A stretch of 64,000 bases of DNA, from positions 310,001-374,000 of the forward strand of contig NZ_BMQW01000003.1 in NCBI RefSeq assembly GCF_014648315.1. Reading direction: 5' to 3'. Source of the stretch: Shewanella ulleungensis. GTDB lineage: Bacteria; Pseudomonadota; Gammaproteobacteria; Enterobacterales; Shewanellaceae. The notes under the pieces were generated by a model. It did no database searches. It saw only the letters and a program-made list of their open reading frames with translations, and was not told where the DNA came from. Positions 24,225 through 33,037 of this stretch are shown in pieces; the first letter of the stretch is position 1, and every line of letters starts with the position of its first letter. The translations under genes and the position numbers were made by a program.

Positions 24225-26552
24225 TTATTGAGGCTTATTCGGTGGTCCTGTTGGCGCTTCATTTGCCGAGATGTAACCGTCTTTATTTTTATCTAAATGA
24301 TTGAAACGCTTTATGCCGGCCTGAAATTCAGAAGTCGATACTTTACCATCGCCATCTTTATCAAAGCGATGAATGAATTTATTGCCTTGAGTACTGTTTA
24401 TATTATTGTGTTGAGTTTGTGTTGTTAAACGAGTCTGGCTGTCGGTACTCGTCGTATATTCGTTTACCTGTTTAGTCTTTGGTGGTGTATTTATTTGAGC
24501 GACCAATTCAACATGTCCACCTCTTACACTGCGCACATAGTTTTCGACACGAATATAATCGCCTTGTGGCCCACGCGACATCGCTTTACCGGTTTTAGGG
24601 TCGCTGCGCTGAGATCCCGCACCATGGACATCCATTGTGTTACCACGCATTTCGCCTAGAGCTTTACCAAAAGCCACGTAAACCGCTCCCGATTCGGGCA
24701 CTTGCCCGTCAAGATGAGTGGTTGAACTCCAATAATAAGGGTAATCTTTTTCGCCTGCTTCATTCGTTATTGATGATGTATAGAAAATAGGGTCGATAGC
24801 TGCTGAATTAGAGGTGTCAGGTGAGCGAGTGTAATCCACAATACTTTGTAACTCCTTTGCATTCGGTAAACGCCAATCGCTGTGGCCTGCTAACGTTAGG
24901 TTTTCTGAGTAATGTAGTGCTTCTTGCCAATTCAAACCTTTGTTGCTGTCTGTTTGTTGCCAGGTTAAACCGGTCGCTAAATCAGTGATGGTGCCATCAT
25001 TATTATCAATGAGGTTGTTTTTGCCATAGGCTTCGTTGCCCCTAACAAACCTAAAGTACATTTTATTAGGCTCTTGAGTACGAGGGTTAAATTTAGGGTA
25101 ACCTTTAATACGACCATCAACAAAATTTACTCCAAAAACGGTATCGTCATTTTTCATTGTTTTGCCGACGTACTCTGTACTAGACCATGTTTGAGCATCA
25201 ATCTCTCGCTCACCAGCTTTGGTATTACCAAGGGGTTGATTGAAGAAACGGGTGTCGATAAACGGGGTGAGCGCTTTTTGTCCTTTAACGCTGCCTGAAA
25301 ATTGGATCAAAGAATAGAGCTCTTTAATGGTAGGAATACGCCAGTCACCATGACCTGCTAATTTAAAGCTGTTTATTTTGAGTAATGCTTGTTCATAGCT
25401 AAGTTTCTCACCCATCTGCTTTTGCCAGATTAACCCGGTAACATTATCGGTAATAGTGTCATTGTTATTGTCGGTATAAGAGGGGGGATTAGTACTATAA
25501 TTAGCATCCTGACCAAAAAATGTATTGGCATTGTCAGGTAATGATATCACTGCATTATTGTTGTAGGATATTCTCTGTCCGGTGTCTACTATTGGGTAGC
25601 TTGCTACCTTTTGTGATGTAGTGGTTAGGCTTGGCTTCGCCTCAGTATTAGCGACCATCAAATCTTTACCGAAAATAACATTACCACTGTAATTTTTACG
25701 GATTTCTTTTAAGCTCGCTGCGGTATCTATTTCTCCAGCAGTAAAGTGGGTATAAACAAGATTTTTGACATTGGCTTTTTGGGCGAGTGTACTTGAATCG
25801 TTCAAATTAAGATGAGCGCGGGTTTTCTTATTACCACCATTTTTGTTATCGCTTTTAGCGCCTTTATTGGTGTTTTTCTTACGTCCACCAATCATTACCA
25901 TGCCGCCAGAATCGATGATCATATAATCTGCATTTCTCGCTAGAGTAGGGAGTGCTTCTGAATAAGTAAGATCCCCAGTAATGACAATCGATTGACCATT
26001 GTAGTCAAAGCGATAGGCAACAGTATGTATGGTATGTGGAACCTGAAGTGTAGTGACTTGTATATCACCGATCTTAAACGATTCTCCACCTTGTATATCG
26101 GTTACATCATAAGCCTTGATGCGATCGGCAAGGGTTCTTTGAGTTTTTCCTAATCGATATGCAATATCTGCGTCATACAATTCCAAGTTTGTTTCTGTCA
26201 GCTTTTCGGTATTGGGAGGGCCAACAATGGTGAAGTCATTTCGCCCCAATAACAGTCGAATTAATATGGGAACAAACTCTTCGTTATGATCAAGATGATG
26301 ATGAGTAATAAATAGGCTTGAAATATCACGAATGTCGAAGCCGAGCTTAGACAAATTGGCTTGGGTTCCATTACCCATATCAACCAGTATATGAGAGTTT
26401 CCGGCTGAAACTAAGGTACTAGCACTCGCACGGTTTTCATTATAAATAGGAGAACCAGAGCCAATAATCGTGGCCGTCAGTTGATCGGCTGCATGAGCAG
26501 AAACAGCTATTAATGAAATGAACATAAAAAGCCCAAGTATCATCTTTTTCAT
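24225..26552 (-). CDS. Secreted metallo-beta-lactamase / double DUF1566 / EF-hand fusion protein
   Basis: The 775-residue precursor has a signal peptide (SLIAVSAHAAD, cleavage near residue 22). Residues ~25-320 form a metallo-beta-lactamase domain of the RNase Z/arylsulfatase type with HHHLDH near 83, VPHTIHT near 170 and ITGD before 195. Two DUF1566 (Lcl C-terminal) domains follow at about 375-505 and 520-680, each with TGLxWQ and DWRxP motifs. Two EF-hand loops (DKDGDGKVSTSEF near 729, DKNKDGYISANEA near 754) end the protein. Start 26552 is chosen because it gives a proper signal peptide; a longer in-frame reading from 26621 would not. It stands alone. Substrate unknown: an extracellular, calcium-dependent hydrolase is a reasonable inference. 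Confidence 0.82.
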   Translation of the reverse strand: MKKMILGLFMFISLIAVSAHAADQLTATIIGSGSPIYNENRASASTLVSAGNSHILVDMGNGTQANLSKLGFDIRDISSLFITHHHLDHNEEFVPILIRLLLGRNDFTIVGPPNTEKLTETNLELYDADIAYRLGKTQRTLADRIKAYDVTDIQGGESFKIGDIQVTTLQVPHTIHTVAYRFDYNGQSIVITGDLTYSEALPTLARNADYMIIDSGGMVMIGGRKKNTNKGAKSDNKNGGNKKTRAHLNLNDSSTLAQKANVKNLVYTHFTAGEIDTAASLKEIRKNYSGNVIFGKDLMVANTEAKPSLTTTSQKVASYPIVDTGQRISYNNNAVISLPDNANTFFGQDANYSTNPPSYTDNNNDTITDNVTGLIWQKQMGEKLSYEQALLKINSFKLAGHGDWRIPTIKELYSLIQFSGSVKGQKALTPFIDTRFFNQPLGNTKAGEREIDAQTWSSTEYVGKTMKNDDTVFGVNFVDGRIKGYPKFNPRTQEPNKMYFRFVRGNEAYGKNNLIDNNDGTITDLATGLTWQQTDSNKGLNWQEALHYSENLTLAGHSDWRLPNAKELQSIVDYTRSPDTSNSAAIDPIFYTSSITNEAGEKDYPYYWSSTTHLDGQVPESGAVYVAFGKALGEMRGNTMDVHGAGSQRSDPKTGKAMSRGPQGDYIRVENYVRSVRGGHVELVAQINTPPKTKQVNEYTTSTDSQTRLTTQTQHNNINSTQGNKFIHRFDKDGDGKVSTSEFQAGIKRFNHLDKNKDGYISANEAPTGPPNKPQ

Positions 26553-27245
26553 AAAAACCCTTTTTATGTCTATTGGAAGGGAGTCATGACGACGTATTAA
26601 GGTAAATAGATTCATCATCATTGCTTCGTAGGGAGTTAATATACTGACTACAAAACCAATTAAAATATAATTTACTTAACTTTAACAATGTTACATAAAT
26701 GATTTCGATTATCGAATCTAACCACTTAGCTGCATCACGATGTGATTTGCATTTAAGTAATAATTTTTCGTAATCATTGGGTTGTGAGGTAATTATGCGT
26801 GCTACATATACACGGATATAGGAAGGGGGCTGTAAGAGGATACTAACTGATATGGAAATTAAGGCTTGTACCAATGATAAAAATTGCAGCATGATTATTA
26901 TTCGTAGAGTCAGCTTTTTGGATGAGCTACTTGCTAGATTTTTTAAACAATGGCTTGTAGTTTTAATTGTTTTAGTTCTTTTTAAAACGACTAATAATAA
27001 GTTGTTCTTGTTGAAGATATATGTCGGATTATTCAAGACGATATGAACTGTGTAATCGGTATGAAACACTAAATATGGTCTGAGTGCATCTTTACTGTCT
27101 AGAGGTGGACATACCGTTAATTTTTAACTGTATGGCGATGAGATTCGAAACACCACCAGTCAATAGGCCCTTTTGCGTCCGTGCAGGGGGGAACCTTGCG
27201 ATTGAATCTTTTGTGGCTGCAGGCCACATCTCTAAACAGGTAAAT
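26553..27245. other. AT-rich gene-poor stretch upstream of the fusion gene
   Basis: About 690 bases without a convincing gene. An open frame of 161 codons on the minus strand (26584-27069) is rich in Leu, Ile, Ser and Lys, has no ribosome site and no recognisable motif, and is probably chance. A small hairpin, TGTGGC (27212-27217) with GCCACA (27223-27228), is present. The region presumably holds the promoter of the fusion gene. Confidence 0.5.
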
Positions 27246-27282
27246 AAAAAGCAGATACCGTAATCAGCATCTGCTTTTTTTT
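27246..27282 (-). terminator. Terminator after the MDR reductase gene (bidirectional)
   Basis: AAAAAGCAGAT (27246-27256) and ATCTGCTTTTT (27269-27279) form an 11-bp stem with a 12-base loop and U runs on both strands. It lies just past the stop codon of the minus-strand reductase gene. Confidence 0.8.
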
Positions 27283-27327
27283 AATTTTGCAATCAACTTG
27301 TTAATTGGTTATAGCTTTGATAGTTAG

Positions 27328-28455
27328 CTACTTTTGCGGTGTAATTAAGTATTTCTCACCGGTAGCTTGTTTAGAATAACCCGCCATTGATTGTAATTGT
27401 AATACTTCTGCCAGTGACACTTCATGGGTGTAGTGACTTGCAAATGTGGTGGTAATTTCATCTGCAACACGTTGACGCATTGCCATAACCGTTTTAGTAC
27501 CTAATTTACCTAGCGCATTGAATAATAAAAATCCATTAACACCCCAAGCAAAGCCGAAGTTACGATTGAGTGTAATCGGGCCACGATCTAATGCGCCATA
27601 AATGTATACTTGTTTAAAAGTGTCTGAGCCATAAACACTGTGCTCTTTCATATCACGCGATGCAGCGACTTCCATACAGTTAAGAATATCACTGGTTAAT
27701 TTACCGCCGCCAATGGGGTCAAACGCAATCGTTGCACCGGTTTCAATTATGGCAGCGGTTAAGTCGGCAAGGAAACTATCACTGCTTGAGTTAACAACAT
27801 ATTTGGCGCCCATATCTCGTAGTAGCGTTTCTTGCTCCGCTTTACGAACGATGTTAATTAAATCGACGCCATCGGCAATACAAATGCGGTTTAACATTTG
27901 GCCAAGGTTAGACGCTGCTGCTGCATGGATGATGGCTTTATGGCCCTCAGCGCGCATAGTTTCAACCATTGCTAATGCTGTGAGCGGATTAACAAAAGAA
28001 GATGCGCCTTCTTTAGCCGTAGTGCCTTGTTTTAATGCTAAGCAACTTTGCACATTGGCACAAAGATACTGACGATAGGTGCCGCCGCCAATAACAGCAA
28101 CCGTTTTACCCATTAATGCTTGCGCTGCAGGCGATGAACCCGCTGCGACAACAGTTCCTGCCCCTTCATTGCCAACCGGAATGGCTTTGCCTACACGAGC
28201 TTTAACTGCAGGCATAAACTTAGCAGGCACATCCGCAGTAATCACTGGGCTTTGTTCTGTGCCTGCTTGTATCGCACTAGACATATCTGCAACGCTAAAC
28301 AAAACGGCTAAATCTGACGGGTTTAATGGCGCGGCTTCAATACGAATAACCACCTCATCGGCACTAGGTTGTGGTATATCGATGTTTTTTAAAGCAAGTG
28401 TTAATTTATTATCTTCGCTGATTAATGAAGTTAGTTGAATATTGGTATTTGTCAT
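27328..28455 (-). CDS. Zinc-type MDR NAD(P)H-dependent oxidoreductase
   Basis: The 375-residue product belongs to the medium-chain dehydrogenase/quinone reductase superfamily, with the N-terminal GroES-like domain (PSADEVVIRIEAAPLNPSDL near residue 27; GNEGAGTVVAAG near 95) and a Rossmann domain (IIHAAAASNLGQML near 174). No structural zinc cysteine lobe is evident, so it is closer to quinone oxidoreductases than to alcohol dehydrogenases. GGAGAAA precedes the ATG. It lies downstream of a GST gene on the same strand and a candidate LysR box stands before it. A role in handling electrophiles or quinones is inferred. Confidence 0.82.
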   Translation of the reverse strand: MTNTNIQLTSLISEDNKLTLALKNIDIPQPSADEVVIRIEAAPLNPSDLAVLFSVADMSSAIQAGTEQSPVITADVPAKFMPAVKARVGKAIPVGNEGAGTVVAAGSSPAAQALMGKTVAVIGGGTYRQYLCANVQSCLALKQGTTAKEGASSFVNPLTALAMVETMRAEGHKAIIHAAAASNLGQMLNRICIADGVDLINIVRKAEQETLLRDMGAKYVVNSSSDSFLADLTAAIIETGATIAFDPIGGGKLTSDILNCMEVAASRDMKEHSVYGSDTFKQVYIYGALDRGPITLNRNFGFAWGVNGFLLFNALGKLGTKTVMAMRQRVADEITTTFASHYTHEVSLAEVLQLQSMAGYSKQATGEKYLITPQK

Positions 28456-28529
28456 TTAGATTTTCTCCGGCAAATTAATGAGTACTTTAAACTAATATCG
28501 TTTTTTTATTGGTCATGTTCTTTTCGTCG

Positions 28530-28545
28530 TTGAATGTAAGACAAC
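28530..28545. promoter_or_regulatory. Candidate LysR-type box upstream of the MDR reductase
   Basis: GTTG (28530-28533 region) and CAAC (28542-28545) form an inverted repeat with 9 intervening bases, flanked to a CGTTG-N9-CAACG palindrome at 28528-28546. This is a T-N11-A box. Its right half TAAGACAAC recurs in the LysR/GST intergenic region. Confidence 0.5.
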
Positions 28546-28594
28546 GTATTAGTATTGATGGTTTATCGTAATGGTAAATTGGTTTATACAAATG

Positions 28595-29272
28595 TTACCC
28601 AGCGTTCGCTGCTTGGATTTGTGCTTTTACTTTTTGCATAAATTCGGGCATGTTTGCGAGTCGATCTGCTTCAACCTGTTGGGCAATAACGGTTTTGCTC
28701 ATAGCATCGTTCCACTGTTTCATGCCCGGTACCTCTGCAAGTACATCCCAGTTAAGTTGGCTAGAACCAAAAGCGTTAACTATGGTGTTGACGTAATAAA
28801 CATATATATCAGCCATGGTGAATTGTTCACCAGCAATCCAGGGTGAAAACTGACACAAGCGACTTAAGCCTGTAACCCCACGGGTTAATACTTGGCGCAC
28901 TTCTGTTTTAACTGACTCAGGTATTTCGGTACCTGAAAATACATAAGGTATTAGCCGTCTGCTAGGCAGTTCAAAATACAACTCTGCCATTTTCATGATT
29001 TGACGTACAACAGCACGTTCCTCTGCATTTTCAGGATACAGCGGAATGGTAGGGTTGGTCTCTTCGATAAAATCACAGATAACACTAGACTCAGATAGAT
29101 ACTGACCTTGAGGCGTTGTGATAACAGGTACTTTGCCAGCGGGGCTAATGGCCAGCAATTCTTCACTACCACCGTAGATAAGGTTTTCTTTAAATGGTAG
29201 TTGTTTAAACAACAATACATGTTTCACTAGGTTGTAATAGTTGCTAGCGGCAAAACCGTGCAAAGTAATCAT
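28595..29272 (-). CDS. Glutathione S-transferase family protein
   Basis: The 225-residue protein has the thioredoxin-like GST N-terminal domain (residues 1-78, with the conserved SPAGKVPVI cis-proline region and the glutathione-contacting ESSVI at about 61-66) and an all-helical C-terminal domain. Substrate unknown; detoxification of electrophiles is usual for the family. It is divergent from the LysR gene and lies 139 bases upstream of the MDR gene on the same strand, suggesting a shared regulon. Confidence 0.87.
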   Translation of the reverse strand: MITLHGFAASNYYNLVKHVLLFKQLPFKENLIYGGSEELLAISPAGKVPVITTPQGQYLSESSVICDFIEETNPTIPLYPENAEERAVVRQIMKMAELYFELPSRRLIPYVFSGTEIPESVKTEVRQVLTRGVTGLSRLCQFSPWIAGEQFTMADIYVYYVNTIVNAFGSSQLNWDVLAEVPGMKQWNDAMSKTVIAQQVEADRLANMPEFMQKVKAQIQAANAG

Positions 29273-29439
29273 AAGTTAGTCGTCCATCATTAACGTGAAG
29301 GTTGTTATTAATTCCCCATGAGGCAATTAAGGTCCTTGTATTTAACATGCTGCAACAGGGTTAAGGTTGCAATGTTTAAGTTAACACCATTATTACGGGT
29401 TTTAATTGGGTTATATATACGAGGAAATGCTAATCACTA

Positions 29440-29455
29440 TTGCTTTTAAGACAAC
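29440..29455. promoter_or_regulatory. Candidate LysR-type box between GST and LysR genes
   Basis: TTG (29440-29442) and CAA (29452-29454) are separated by 9 bases, giving a T-N11-A box inside a wider TATTG...CAATA inverted repeat (29438-29459). The 9-mer TAAGACAAC (29447-29455) is identical to the one upstream of the MDR gene. It lies about 55 bases before the LysR start, where autoregulated LysR proteins usually bind. Confidence 0.5.
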
Positions 29456-29508
29456 AATAAGGGGAGAATAAAACCACAATACTAACTATTCATTTAGGGA
29501 GAAGTGAG

Positions 29509-30417
29509 TTGGATCAACTACGAGCGATGCGGTATTTTAGCAAAGTGGTCGAAACAGGCAGTTTTACCAAAGCGGCGAGTGCGTTTAATGTGCCGCCATC
29601 ATCGTTGTCGAGACGGGTTGCTGATTTAGAAAAGAGCTTGGGGGCCACATTATTAAAGCGCTCGACCCGAATGGTTAAACTGACCGAAGTAGGGCAGATT
29701 TATTACAATGATGTTCAACAAATATTGAATCAGTTAACGCAAAGCCATGAAACGGTTCGTAGTTACCAAACAACGCCTATGGGACGTTTGCGGATTAGTT
29801 CGATGGTGGGCTTTGGTGAAAAAATATTGCTTCCTTTGTTAGATGAACTCAGTGAGTTATACCCTCAAATTGTATTGGATGTCAGTTTAAGTGATGAATT
29901 ATCGACACTTGGACGTGACGATGTCGATATTGCCATTCGCGGTGGTTATGCGCCCAATGAACGTGTGTTAGCGATAAGGTTAATGGACAATGGTTTTATT
30001 CCTGTCGCGTCTCCTGGTTATATAGACAAACACGGCATACCAAACAATGTCATGGAGTTAACGCAACATAACGGCCTGTATTTTAAAGCGCCAACAGGGC
30101 CAACACCTTGGTTATGTCATATGCATGGTCAATGGCATGATGTCTCAGGGCCAGCGGTAGCAATTTCAAATAACGGCCCCTGGTTAGCAAAAAAGGCTTG
30201 TGATGGCGAAGGTATTTTAATGTCTACTCGGTGGGCATTGGCGTCTTACCTACAGTCTGGTAAGTTGGTAGAACTTAAGTTTGAGCATGAGTTAGCCATC
30301 ACTCAACATTCTGATATGGCAGTGTATTTGTTGTATCAAAAACAACGTTATTTAGTACCAAAAGTAAAAGTTGCAGTCGACTTTTTAGTTGAAAAAATAA
30401 AAATAAATGGGCGTTAA
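29509..30417 (+). CDS. LysR-family transcriptional regulator
   Basis: The 302-residue protein has an N-terminal winged helix-turn-helix (residues 1-60, with ETGSFTKAASAFNVPPSSLSR) and a periplasmic-binding-protein-like effector domain (about 88-295). The start is TTG with AGGGAGAAG 5-13 bases upstream, and MDQLRAMRYF is the usual family start. It is transcribed away from the GST and MDR genes and probably controls them through the shared T-N11-A boxes. Closest in style to the CrgA/AaeR-like group by its N-terminus. Confidence 0.9.
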   Translation: MDQLRAMRYFSKVVETGSFTKAASAFNVPPSSLSRRVADLEKSLGATLLKRSTRMVKLTEVGQIYYNDVQQILNQLTQSHETVRSYQTTPMGRLRISSMVGFGEKILLPLLDELSELYPQIVLDVSLSDELSTLGRDDVDIAIRGGYAPNERVLAIRLMDNGFIPVASPGYIDKHGIPNNVMELTQHNGLYFKAPTGPTPWLCHMHGQWHDVSGPAVAISNNGPWLAKKACDGEGILMSTRWALASYLQSGKLVELKFEHELAITQHSDMAVYLLYQKQRYLVPKVKVAVDFLVEKIKINGR

Positions 30418-30647
30418 AGAAACGTGCGATTTGCAGGGGAGATATTAGCCAAGTATGTAAATAAATGAGTTAATCATTGTCGTTATGATGTCTTGTATAC
30501 CGTTTTCCATTTATCAAGTTGGCACGGTATCGATGAGTTCATTGATAAGACAGCCATATAAAGCGTTTGCATCTTGATTTAGTCTCATAAAGATACAAAG
30601 GTTGAGGCCGTTGAGCATAGCGCTAAAGAATCATGTTTTAAATAGTG

Positions 30648-30848
30648 CTATTCGTAAAACTCAAGTGGTATAAGGTTTTGGTAGACGTAATACCCTAGTG
30701 GGCCCATTAATAAACTGAGCATTGACCATAAGATGCGTTGGGCATTTTTGATATGTGCTTTCGAGGTAAATGCCCGATAGCAAAAGTGAATATGTAGTAT
30801 CAATAATGCGATAAGCATAAAGACTAATGTAATATCCATATTGTTCAT
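30648..30848 (-). CDS. Small membrane protein, PLDc_N-like
   Basis: The 66-residue product has two hydrophobic segments (about 6-24 and 40-60) and a C-terminal WSMLSLLMGPLGYYVY stretch resembling the short PLDc_N (phospholipase D nuclease N-terminal) membrane family. AAAGGA lies 7 bases before the ATG, which argues that the gene is real. Function unknown. It is isolated between LysR and a second GST gene, with ~215-230 bases of plain AT-rich DNA on each side. Confidence 0.65.
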   Translation of the reverse strand: MNNMDITLVFMLIALLILHIHFCYRAFTSKAHIKNAQRILWSMLSLLMGPLGYYVYQNLIPLEFYE

Positions 30849-31063
30849 GTCATGTTCCTTTGCATTACAGCAATGACGTTAATTTAAGTGTAAGCTTAAA
30901 TTTAAAAGTTGCAGAAAAATTATCGAAAATCCGCTTTCAATACTGCTATTCATTCTTACACCCATAATTTACTGTAAAACTAAACAGAATAATAGTCAGT
31001 AAACTACTAAATATTCATAATTTTTTCATTTTTACACAAAGGTATGACTTTTACATTTTGTTA

Positions 31064-31753
31064 TTATGAATATTTGAGCTTCATCATGTTTCTCTCTGGT
31101 AACCACAAAGAATACTTTTGCATGACAGCTAAAAAGAGCGGGCTATTGATCAAGTTGTTCAACCATTGGCTCACATTTGGGTAGGGTAATGCGTTAAACC
31201 ATTGAGGTTCAACATTGGCAAACTGACGAATAAACGGAAAAATCGCAAAGTCCGCTAACGTTGGAGTATGAGTACATAAGTATCTGTAATCATAAGGTTG
31301 TTTCTGTAGCTCTTGTTCCAATAGTTGAATAAACTGCTCAGCCTGTTGTCTGTACCATGTCTGGCTTTGCTCGGGAAATCTATCTGCATATTTATACTTG
31401 TCTAACCACGGTTTAAAGTCATGATCGTTTGCATTTATGAGCGCAGTAGTTTGGGGGCTCGACACCCAATCAAGTAATGTTTGGTAGGCATTTGGACTTA
31501 ACCAGGGGGAGGTTAGATCTGGATGTTGTGTTAGCGCAAACTGCATAATTTCAATGCTCTCAGCTATTACACTTCCATCTGCTGTGATTAAAACCGGTAC
31601 AGTTCCTTTTGCTGACACCGCCAGCATCTCATCAGGTTTATTTTTAAGTTCAATTTCACGCACGGTAGGGTTTAACTGGCTTAAATGCAAGCCGATGCGA
31701 GCACGCATGGCATAAGGACAACGACGAAATGTATACAAAATAGCTGAATTCAT
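31064..31753 (-). CDS. Glutathione S-transferase with CPYAMR active-site motif
   Basis: The 229-residue protein starts with a glutaredoxin-like RRCPYAMRARIGL motif (Cys at about residue 12), then GTVPVL with the cis-proline and ESIEIMQFAL. Cysteine-type GSTs of this kind catalyse thiol-disulfide exchange or deglutathionylation rather than conjugation. A helical C-terminal domain follows. It is divergent from trhO. Distinct from the GST at 28595-29272, which has no CPY motif. Confidence 0.83.
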   Translation of the reverse strand: MNSAILYTFRRCPYAMRARIGLHLSQLNPTVREIELKNKPDEMLAVSAKGTVPVLITADGSVIAESIEIMQFALTQHPDLTSPWLSPNAYQTLLDWVSSPQTTALINANDHDFKPWLDKYKYADRFPEQSQTWYRQQAEQFIQLLEQELQKQPYDYRYLCTHTPTLADFAIFPFIRQFANVEPQWFNALPYPNVSQWLNNLINSPLFLAVMQKYSLWLPERNMMKLKYS

Positions 31754-31973
31754 AAAGCAACTTCTATAAGTAACAAAAACATTGAGTAAGGAATGAGGTC
31801 ATACTGCGGCCCATTGCGCAGACAGTTTAAAGCTAATTTGATGACAGATCGAATTTATGAGTGTGTTTCAATTGTGATTTGGGTATACTTTCCGCCGTTT
31901 TTTTGAGTAAGCGCACGTTGCGTTAGCCTTATATGCACTGGAAATTAAGTTCCAGCCAGCGGAGTTATATAGT

Positions 31974-32990
31974 ATGCACGACACTAATCAAGACCAAACA
32001 TCTTCAATTAAAGTGGTTGTTTGCGCCCTTTATAAGTTTGTTTCTTTACCTCATTTTGAGTCTATCCGTCAGCCTTTATTGTCTGTAATGGAGCAAAACG
32101 AAGTTAAAGGTACATTATTACTGGCCCAAGAAGGTATTAACGGTACGGTTGCGAGTACACAACAAGGTATCGATAACTTACTCGCTTGGTTAGGCACACA
32201 ACCTGGGTTAGATCATATCGTGACTAAAGTGTCGTTTGACACTGAAATGCCATTTTATCGCACCAAAGTGAAGCTTAAAAAAGAAATCGTCACCATGGGC
32301 GTTGAAGGTATTGATCCGCGTAAAGTGGTAGGTACTTATGTTAAGCCTAAGGATTGGAACGCGCTGATTTCAGATCCTGATGTCATTTTGGTTGATACTC
32401 GTAATGATTACGAAGTGAAAATTGGTACCTTTAAAAATGCGGTTAACCCAGTCACTGAAACCTTTCGTGAGTTTCCTGAATACGTAAAGCAGAACCTTGA
32501 TCCTGCCAAGCATAAAAAAGTGGCGATGTTTTGTACTGGTGGTATTCGCTGCGAAAAATCAACGGCTTACTTAAAAGAGCAGGGCTTTGATGAGGTGTAT
32601 CACCTTGAGGGCGGCATTTTAAAGTATCTTGAAGAAGTTGAACAAGAGCAAAGCATGTGGGAAGGTGAGTGTTTTGTGTTTGATAATCGCGTTGCGGTTA
32701 ATCATAGCTTAGAAAAAGGCCAATATGATCAATGCAATGCATGTCGTATGCCGATTACCGAAGCCGAAAAACAAACCGAAGCTTATGTGCAAGGTGTGAG
32801 TTGCCCGCATTGTATCGATAAAATCCCAGATGAGCAGCGTCAACGCTTTATTGAACGTGAACGCCAAGTGCAATTAGCATTACAGCGTGGCGAAGCGCAC
32901 ATTGGCAGCGATGTTAATCAAGTGATTGAAGCTCGCCGCCAGCAAAAAGAAGCGCAGCGCAAAGCCCAAGAGAAAGTGAATAGTAAATAA
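31974..32990 (+). CDS. trhO: tRNA uridine(34) hydroxylase, rhodanese family
   Basis: The 338-residue protein (E. coli YceA/TrhO, about 350) has an N-terminal ferredoxin-like domain and a rhodanese domain with the catalytic loop [12 protein letters not shown] near residue 185. The C-terminal part has a CNAC...CPHC zinc-type cluster (about 258-280) and a long charged helix. TrhO adds oxygen to U34 of tRNA, the first step to mo5U/cmo5U. The ATG at 31974 has a GGAG about 10 bases upstream. Confidence 0.93.
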   Translation: MHDTNQDQTSSIKVVVCALYKFVSLPHFESIRQPLLSVMEQNEVKGTLLLAQEGINGTVASTQQGIDNLLAWLGTQPGLDHIVTKVSFDTEMPFYRTKVKLKKEIVTMGVEGIDPRKVVGTYVKPKDWNALISDPDVILVDTRNDYEVKIGTFKNAVNPVTETFREFPEYVKQNLDPAKHKKVAMFCTGGIRCEKSTAYLKEQGFDEVYHLEGGILKYLEEVEQEQSMWEGECFVFDNRVAVNHSLEKGQYDQCNACRMPITEAEKQTEAYVQGVSCPHCIDKIPDEQRQRFIERERQVQLALQRGEAHIGSDVNQVIEARRQQKEAQRKAQEKVNSK

Positions 32991-33010
32991 GCTTAGCCAG
33001 TACTATTGTT

Positions 33011-33034
33011 AGCCCAGTCAAGATTGATTGGGCT
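33011..33034. terminator. Weak terminator-like hairpin between converging trhO and ppx
   Basis: AGCCCAGTCA (33011-33020) pairs with TGATTGGGCT (33025-33034), a 10-bp stem with one G-U pair and a 4-base loop. U runs are poor on both sides, so it is only a probable terminator. Confidence 0.5.
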
Positions 33035-33037
33035 GTA

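Noticed and set aside
26584..27069. 161-codon open frame on the minus strand
   Set aside because: No ribosome site, low-complexity composition, no recognisable motif, and it overlaps the promoter region and 5' end of the fusion gene.
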